Source: Paramacrobiotus metropolitanus (taxonomy: Eukaryota > Tardigrada > Eutardigrada > Parachela > Macrobiotidae). Taken from it: 64,000 nt of DNA. Location: contig NW_026570240.1 of assembly GCF_019649055.1 (NCBI RefSeq), positions 1,178,001-1,242,000 on the forward strand, read 5' to 3'. Below the pieces are notes generated by a model. It searched no databases. It worked only from the letters and a program-made list of their open reading frames with translations, and was not told where the DNA came from. A program made the position numbers and the translations under genes. Shown piece by piece: positions 58,435 to 64,000 of this stretch; positions within the stretch are counted from its first letter, which is position 1, and every line of letters starts with the position of its first letter.

Positions 58435-61400
58435 CTAGGAGCGCAGGCTCAGTGTCTCCGTCGTTACATCCTCACTTAAATGCATTTTTGGATCATTCGT
58501 TTCCAAGTTATTTTGGTTTGTTGAGTACAGTGCGGCTTCTTGCAGTTGCATGAGCATATGGGACTGAAAAAGACGGTTGCATTGGGTGACTGCGAAATGG
58601 AGTTAGTATAAAAGTGTTGAACTTACCAAAGGGTCACTCGGCACATCATCGGCAAAAGGAATACCATTGGATTTGGTGCCGTTGTTTATCCCGTATGTCT
58701 CAAAACCGACGTCTTCCGGACGGAGACGGTTGAGTCCATGGTGAGCGCGGTCATCCTCTTTTTCGTTAGGCGGCCATGGGTAGGTTTCTAAAATCCACTC
58801 GACTGGATCTTCCCATGTGGGAATGCATCGCCCATATAGCTAAAAAAGTAAAAAAACGCACGTTTTTAACCTCATTTATTTAAATTTAAGCTATTCTAGA
58901 AACGTCCTGTAATTGACGATTATCACTGCGCTGCCGTATCAAGACATGGCTGTATTGCACTGGAAAATGGTAATAATTATTAATTTTTGTAATTTAATAC
59001 GCACAGAGCACAGCGTTTCTAACTTTTGTTTGCGGTATCGTATTAACCATAAAATAATAATTACCACACGTACACATTACCGCCCATTGCCTACCTACAT
59101 CGTAAAGTAAATGGCAGCAGGGGCAACTGCATCAGTTAGTTTACAAAACTGCCACAAATACGAAAGCCGCAAACATTTTCGTTATTTCAGCATTTTATCA
59201 CAAACTCGAATTTTCGCTTTACCTGTAGCCCTTCCTTTACGGCTTCCAAAATATAGGGAACGAGCGAATAATTCCAGAGTAGTGTAAACCAGTCTTGCGA
59301 TTCGCGGACACTGATGGGACAGTCCAAAAATAGTCTCGGTCCGAGCGTCACGTCCGATGAACTATGTTTTTCCAGAAACGTGTTAATGTGCTGCCATGCT
59401 CGCGGTATCCAGTCAATAATCTTCGTCAGTGCCGAATCACACACGCCCATCGCTAATTCATGCCCGATAATTTTCCGCCGCAGATAACGCCCCAGGAATC
59501 CCTTAACTGGCTCCATGTGGTTAGCGCACAGGATCCACCTGTTTAATAGAGGTCAATTAGGTATGCCGTCATACGAGATGGAACAATATTGTTCCAGCGC
59601 TCGCCTTACTTACCGGAAATTGTGATGCAACTGAAGATTTGCGGGGGAGCAGGTGGCTTGATTCATGGTTCCAATAATGAAGGGACTGAAAATTATTAAC
59701 GACTTAAATTAAATCCTTCCCGGCAAACCCGCTGACTCTCGTTAGTTAGTTTTACCAGCGGTGATGTCGGACACTAAGGAATCCGTTGAACACTTCTCCC
59801 AGCGATCCGACGTGATGTAGATTATCAATGACCACGACACTGGGAACATTCATCTGGCTGCTAAAATATCAAATTATTTATGTATAAAGAAATACAAATA
59901 TTTTTCGAATTTTTAATGATCAAAATAGTTATTACCGGCATCGCTTCTTACCTGCTTTCGCACTGCTCTGCGATTTGTAATAAGTACTGGCGCAACTCTT
60001 TGCTGCTCTTCTGGTCAACGTTAAACGTTGTTATTGCCCCATCTGCTACTGATTTCCCGGATCTGGAAACACAAAACGAGGTGAAGAACAAGATTAGTGG
60101 ATACGAGCTTAGTTTTTTAAGTAGAATCAAAACGCTCAGAGTACTGTATATAAATGTAATTTTTATAGGTAAATAAAAAAGCGCTGAAACGAAAACCGCG
60201 AAAATTTATTCCGAATTCAACAAAATTCTTGGGAAAACAATTTACAATTGCTGTACGCTTGCGTATACCTCATTACAACGTGTTGTGCCATTTTTCGCGC
60301 CAGAAATGATTTTCCCGTCCCACTAGGACCGCAGAGGATAACTCGTTTATGCTCGGTCAACAACGAAATGTACCGCTGGAAGAACGATTTAGGTATAAGA
60401 GATTCAAAGGCAATTGTATCCACAGCATGATCACGACTCCCTGTAGAAATGCAGAACGCCGTTACAGCTTTAATTATCGCTACGTGCTTAGTTAAAAGAA
60501 AACCTATTTACCTCGCAAAGCAATACGGATTTTTTCATCATCACACTTAAGGTAATCGATGGGAGAACTGTCAGCCGTCGGCGGCTCATCCCGGTTGCGC
60601 AACGCCATGCCCAGATGGTAGCCGGCAATGCTCTCCACCGTCAGACCCAGATTAGCCTGATCGCGCACATCCGCCTGCTCCCGTCTGGAATCCACGCGGG
60701 AGACATACTCCTAAATAGCACAGCATTCACACATTAAACGTGGCGTTCCTGTTGACGATACTGTTGATTTCAGGCAGAATTTGGAGATGTATACGACCTG
60801 GCTAAAAATTTAAGCCAAGTCGTAAAGTTTAATACTTCTTGATTTTGAAACCATTAAAAACTAACTTAAGTTTGTCACTCCTTATTGATATGCTGCTGAG
60901 CCGGTAGCCTATGCCGCAGGGGCATATCACACCAGTTTCTTACAGTGTACTATAGTCCACTTGATTATCATGTGCTCATTATACTCGTAGCATATTTTAG
61001 ATTCGCTTCTCAAAAATGTATACGCATCAAGGTGGGTCATGAACTCTGAAAGATACCTTAAATAGCTGTCTGACAGTTCGATCCAACTGCTCCCAACGCA
61101 GTAGTGGACCGATGTTTACGGAACCGATCGGAATGTCTTCGCTTTCCTCGTCGGTTCGGCCATTTTCATCTTCTACCGCAATGACCTTGACCGGAATTCG
61201 TCTGGCATCGAACGTAGGAGATTCATCGTCTCCGATTCCTGATTCTACAGTAAGTAGTTTAACTGGATCAGGTTTCACAAAATTTTATTATAACATGCTC
61301 TATTACAAAGCGACTCGATTAAGCTTATGGTATAAATTATGGGTTTAAGGCCGTATATTATGGCTACTCTAGCTAATCGTGACATGAACGGAATCCAATT

Positions 61401-64000
61401 TCCGTTTCGTAATATTAAAGGTCACATAATTTTATGTCGTTTTGCCATAAAATTAATTTTAAATTAATTCATTTCCGGTTCGTGATATCGATCTGATTTG
61501 GAGTCGAATATTAATCGCAACATCTCTTATCTCATTACACGTACCCGAGGGCGTTGAGCGTGCACCCCCATCGTGAGGTGATTTTCGTTCGGATGAGAGA
61601 CTGCGCCGCTTGACAGCCACCAACCGATGTAACCTCATATTATCTTGCCGCAGAATTTCGATCTCATTCTGTAAAAGAACAAAACAACTCATTCGTGGAC
61701 ATGTTATTTATGAAATGATACACTCTATTACATTCATGCTTTCTAAGCATTCGACAGAAACGATACATATATGCAGCAAATATTCGTGTTCAAGTACATA
61801 CCCGCATCCGTTGCATATCCTCTTTATACTGATCTAACTGCTGTGCTGATTTGACAGCTTGCAGTTGGAAATCGGTTAACGTCATCTCTTTCTCGCGTAG
61901 CTGTCGCTGGAGATCTTCGACTATCACTATTTCATCGCTCTCATCCATTCGATCAAGCCTAAGCACAAAGAGAAACGATTCTCATTCTGGTGCACTAAAA
62001 ATTGTTTCTCGTGATTTAAGAAGGCAAAAAGTCAGTTGGACTCACGCAGAGGAAGAACTAGCTGGTTTCAGGTGCGAATGACCATTTCGAAGAGGCAACT
62101 GCCCATTGACAGCCATTCGGCTAGCGTTCCGGTTGTTTTGCAGCAGTGGAGAGTTCGGGACCGAATTCGAAAGGTCAACGCTGCCATTTCGAACACTTTC
62201 AGCATCTGCATTCCCATCATTTTTTGATTTATTTTTCGAGCGCGAAAATGCTTTGCTCAGTGAAGAACGAATCTGAAAAAAATGCACTGTAAAATCGTGC
62301 ATAAAATAACAACATAAAAACCGACGTGCATAAACTTTTTAGACTACCGGAAATCAGGCAAATTCAAAATAAAAATTTCTCGCCAATACTGTAAAAAACG
62401 TATTCAAAGGGAAATAAAGCGCTGGTTCGCAAACGAACAAATACATCGATAAACGTAGAGCATCAAAAAAGTGTGCAGGCATTTTCAAGATGCAAATGAT
62501 ACAGGAAAAATGGGCAGCACACACATGACGAAACCAAAGAGAGAAAACAAAATAGTGACAGTAAATTCCTTAATTAACCGCGCAAACGCAATAAAGTTAG
62601 CGAAACTTAAGCAGCAAAGGGTCACAAAACCAATATTTCAATTATCATGCGGGTTTTATAGGGTGATGAATAGCCCAAATCCCAGAATACCTTTTCGGGT
62701 GGTTTTGCCTAAAATTTAATGAAAAAGCTCGATGTAAGTCGACTATATTTCCTGTGGAAAATGACGAGTGGTGATAATTGTTTTAACAAGCCAATTTATA
62801 CCCAGCTCTTTTTCTTCTTCTTCTTGCTGTCCTCATCCAACTGATGACTGGCATTACTGCAGTTACTATTTAAAGATGCTACTGATTCGGTTGACAGCTG
62901 GCGCGACAGGCCCTGATGATGTTTTTCTGGATTGTCTGTATGGGAAAAGTAAATACAAAACCAATCAACACAAGCCAATACAGTGGCACGGTAATGGATG
63001 GACGATACGGTGTGTTGGAGTCAAGTGTACCGGAAAGCACATCTTTTGTGGAGTTGAATGTATGTCGACGGACAAGGTTGGGACTGATCGGATTGCCAGC
63101 TGTACTGCTGCTGCTGTTGCGGCCGCCGCTGATCAGGCCCGCTTCGGCACCTTGTTGCCGAAGGACGTCAATTATCCGCCGCAATTCCAGCAGTTCCCCA
63201 TCCTGGGAAAAAAGTGACAATCAATGCCGATTAATAGGCCACTCTCTCCCCTGATGGGGATGGTTTTCCGCAGATTAACCAACAATGCCAATCTGGCCGT
63301 GCAGATTTAACGCTGTGGTGCGAGCTGTGTTTATACGCACCTTGCGTTGCGAGTGGGCTGTTAATGTTTCCAGTCGCTGCGTCATATTGTTCAAGCTGTT
63401 CTCGAAAGCCGCCACAACATGCGTCTGTAACAAACAAATTTAGCTGTAGTCATTAGGAACTCATTCAGCCTTTATTGCTTTCTAAAGGATGATTTATAAA
63501 AGGATACAACCCATTCTTAAGTTATAAGAGCGTATAATCAGTTTGAAAAATAAATTTGACGGGTTATTGCACATTAGCCTTTCCGTAGCTCGCCCAATCG
63601 ACCAGCTGTTCTTTCCATAAAAATATTGAAAATTTTGAATAAGGAAAAAGAAAACAGCGAAAAATAGCGATCAATGTACTCAGAAAATGTTTGCGGGCTT
63701 TTACGAGTAGAAAACGTTTTAATTTTGCATTTCCCCCGGCTTCGTGCGCTACAAACGATTGATCGTAAAAAATTGATCATGACATTTTTTCTCACGATTA
63801 CCTCATCATGAGAAATCAATAGTGATTAGTGATTGACAGGCAGTATTAGGGATAAAATCTAATCCAGCTGTTATTCTAGCTATCCAATTGACTGTCGTAT
63901 ATGTTAAATTCCCGGACTTACATTAGTGCTTAATTGTGTGGTCAATGATGTAACTCGCTCCTGCGCCTGCTCCAGTTCTTTGCGCAGCTTCCGCACTTCA
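58435..64000 (-). CDS. NAV: Neuron navigator (NAV) C-terminal half, 16 exons visible, 5' end outside the window
   Basis: NAV proteins track microtubule plus ends and guide axon and cell migration; the C-terminus is an AAA-type ATPase. Exons from the right edge: 63922-64000, 63341-63424, 63031-63202, 62802-62935, 62046-62272, 61802-61958, 61545-61668, 61057-61244, 60512-60710, 60269-60440, 59952-60062, 59756-59860, 59614-59685, 59223-59538, 58627-58839, 58435-58563. Coiled coil: LRKELEQAQERVTSLTTQLS, AAFENSLNNMTQRLETL. Then the NAV hallmark SKKKKKKSW plus IRSSLSKAFS, a second coiled coil (REKEMTLTDFQLQAVKSAQQ), TIAFESLIPKSFFQRYISLL, Walker A CGPSGTGKSFLARKMAQ, Walker-B-like PSVVVIDNLHHVGSL, CPFIIGTMNQ, GRYLRRKIIGHE, DWIPRAWQHINTFLEKHSSS and WEDPVEWILETYPWPP. 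It ends with LMQLQEAA and a short tail. It converges on CEBPZ, with 354 bases between stops. NAV1, NAV2 and NAV3 cannot be told apart, and invertebrates usually have one gene. Confidence 0.95.

Noticed and set aside
1-64000. CRISPR arrays, bacterial operons or prophage
   Set aside because: The window is eukaryotic, with spliced genes throughout, and no regularly spaced repeat array was seen.

Overview
This is a piece of an animal nuclear genome, read as a compact invertebrate genome. Genes are split into many short exons. Most introns are 60-700 bases, nearly all GT-AG, and the gaps between genes are a few hundred bases to about 4 kb. The gene set (DAG lipase, EXT2, neuron navigator, an insulin-like peptide, ARIP4/RAD54L2, BORCS5) is bilaterian. 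I lean towards an ecdysozoan, with a tardigrade as first guess, but nothing in the window proves the phylum. I joined exons by hand from protein similarity to families I know, splice consensus and reading phase. Phases close across the whole coding sequence for every named gene, which supports the models. No expression data were available.

Layout. 1-1127: an open exon of an unrecognised minus-strand gene at the left edge, then FAF1 (+, 1128-4213) and an unresolved small plus-strand gene (about 4979-5399). 5559-9676: a secreted apolipoprotein-D-type lipocalin (+) and BORCS5 (-), convergent, with a 656-base fold-back element between them. 11211-15426: mitochondrial ribosomal protein S16 (+) convergent with ZPR1 (-). 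16512-28721: the heparan sulfate polymerase EXT2 (+, divergent from ZPR1), a decayed retrotransposon fragment with AT-rich repeats, and the SNF2-type ATPase ARIP4/RAD54L2 (+).

28722-41638: a long upstream region and the 19-exon diacylglycerol lipase gene (+). Its first intron is about 3.1 kb, and another intron carries three tandem copies of a hairpin-rich 180-base repeat. 42392-46692: the tRNA/mRNA m5C methyltransferase NSUN2 (+), a small possible secreted-protein ORF (-), and a three-exon insulin-like peptide gene (-). 46693-50852 has no convincing gene. 50853-58080: a TIGAR-like histidine phosphatase (+), a second fold-back transposable element, and the ribosome-assembly factor CEBPZ/NOC1 (+). 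58435-64000: the C-terminal half of a neuron navigator gene (-), running off the right edge.

These are independent eukaryotic genes, not an operon. The themes are housekeeping (FAF1, MRPS16, ZPR1, NSUN2, CEBPZ, BORCS5) and signalling or cell surface (EXT2, DAGL, insulin-like peptide, NAV). The most interesting items are the insulin-like prohormone with a long dibasic-rich tail, the two long fold-back elements, and the tandem structured repeat inside the DAG lipase gene.
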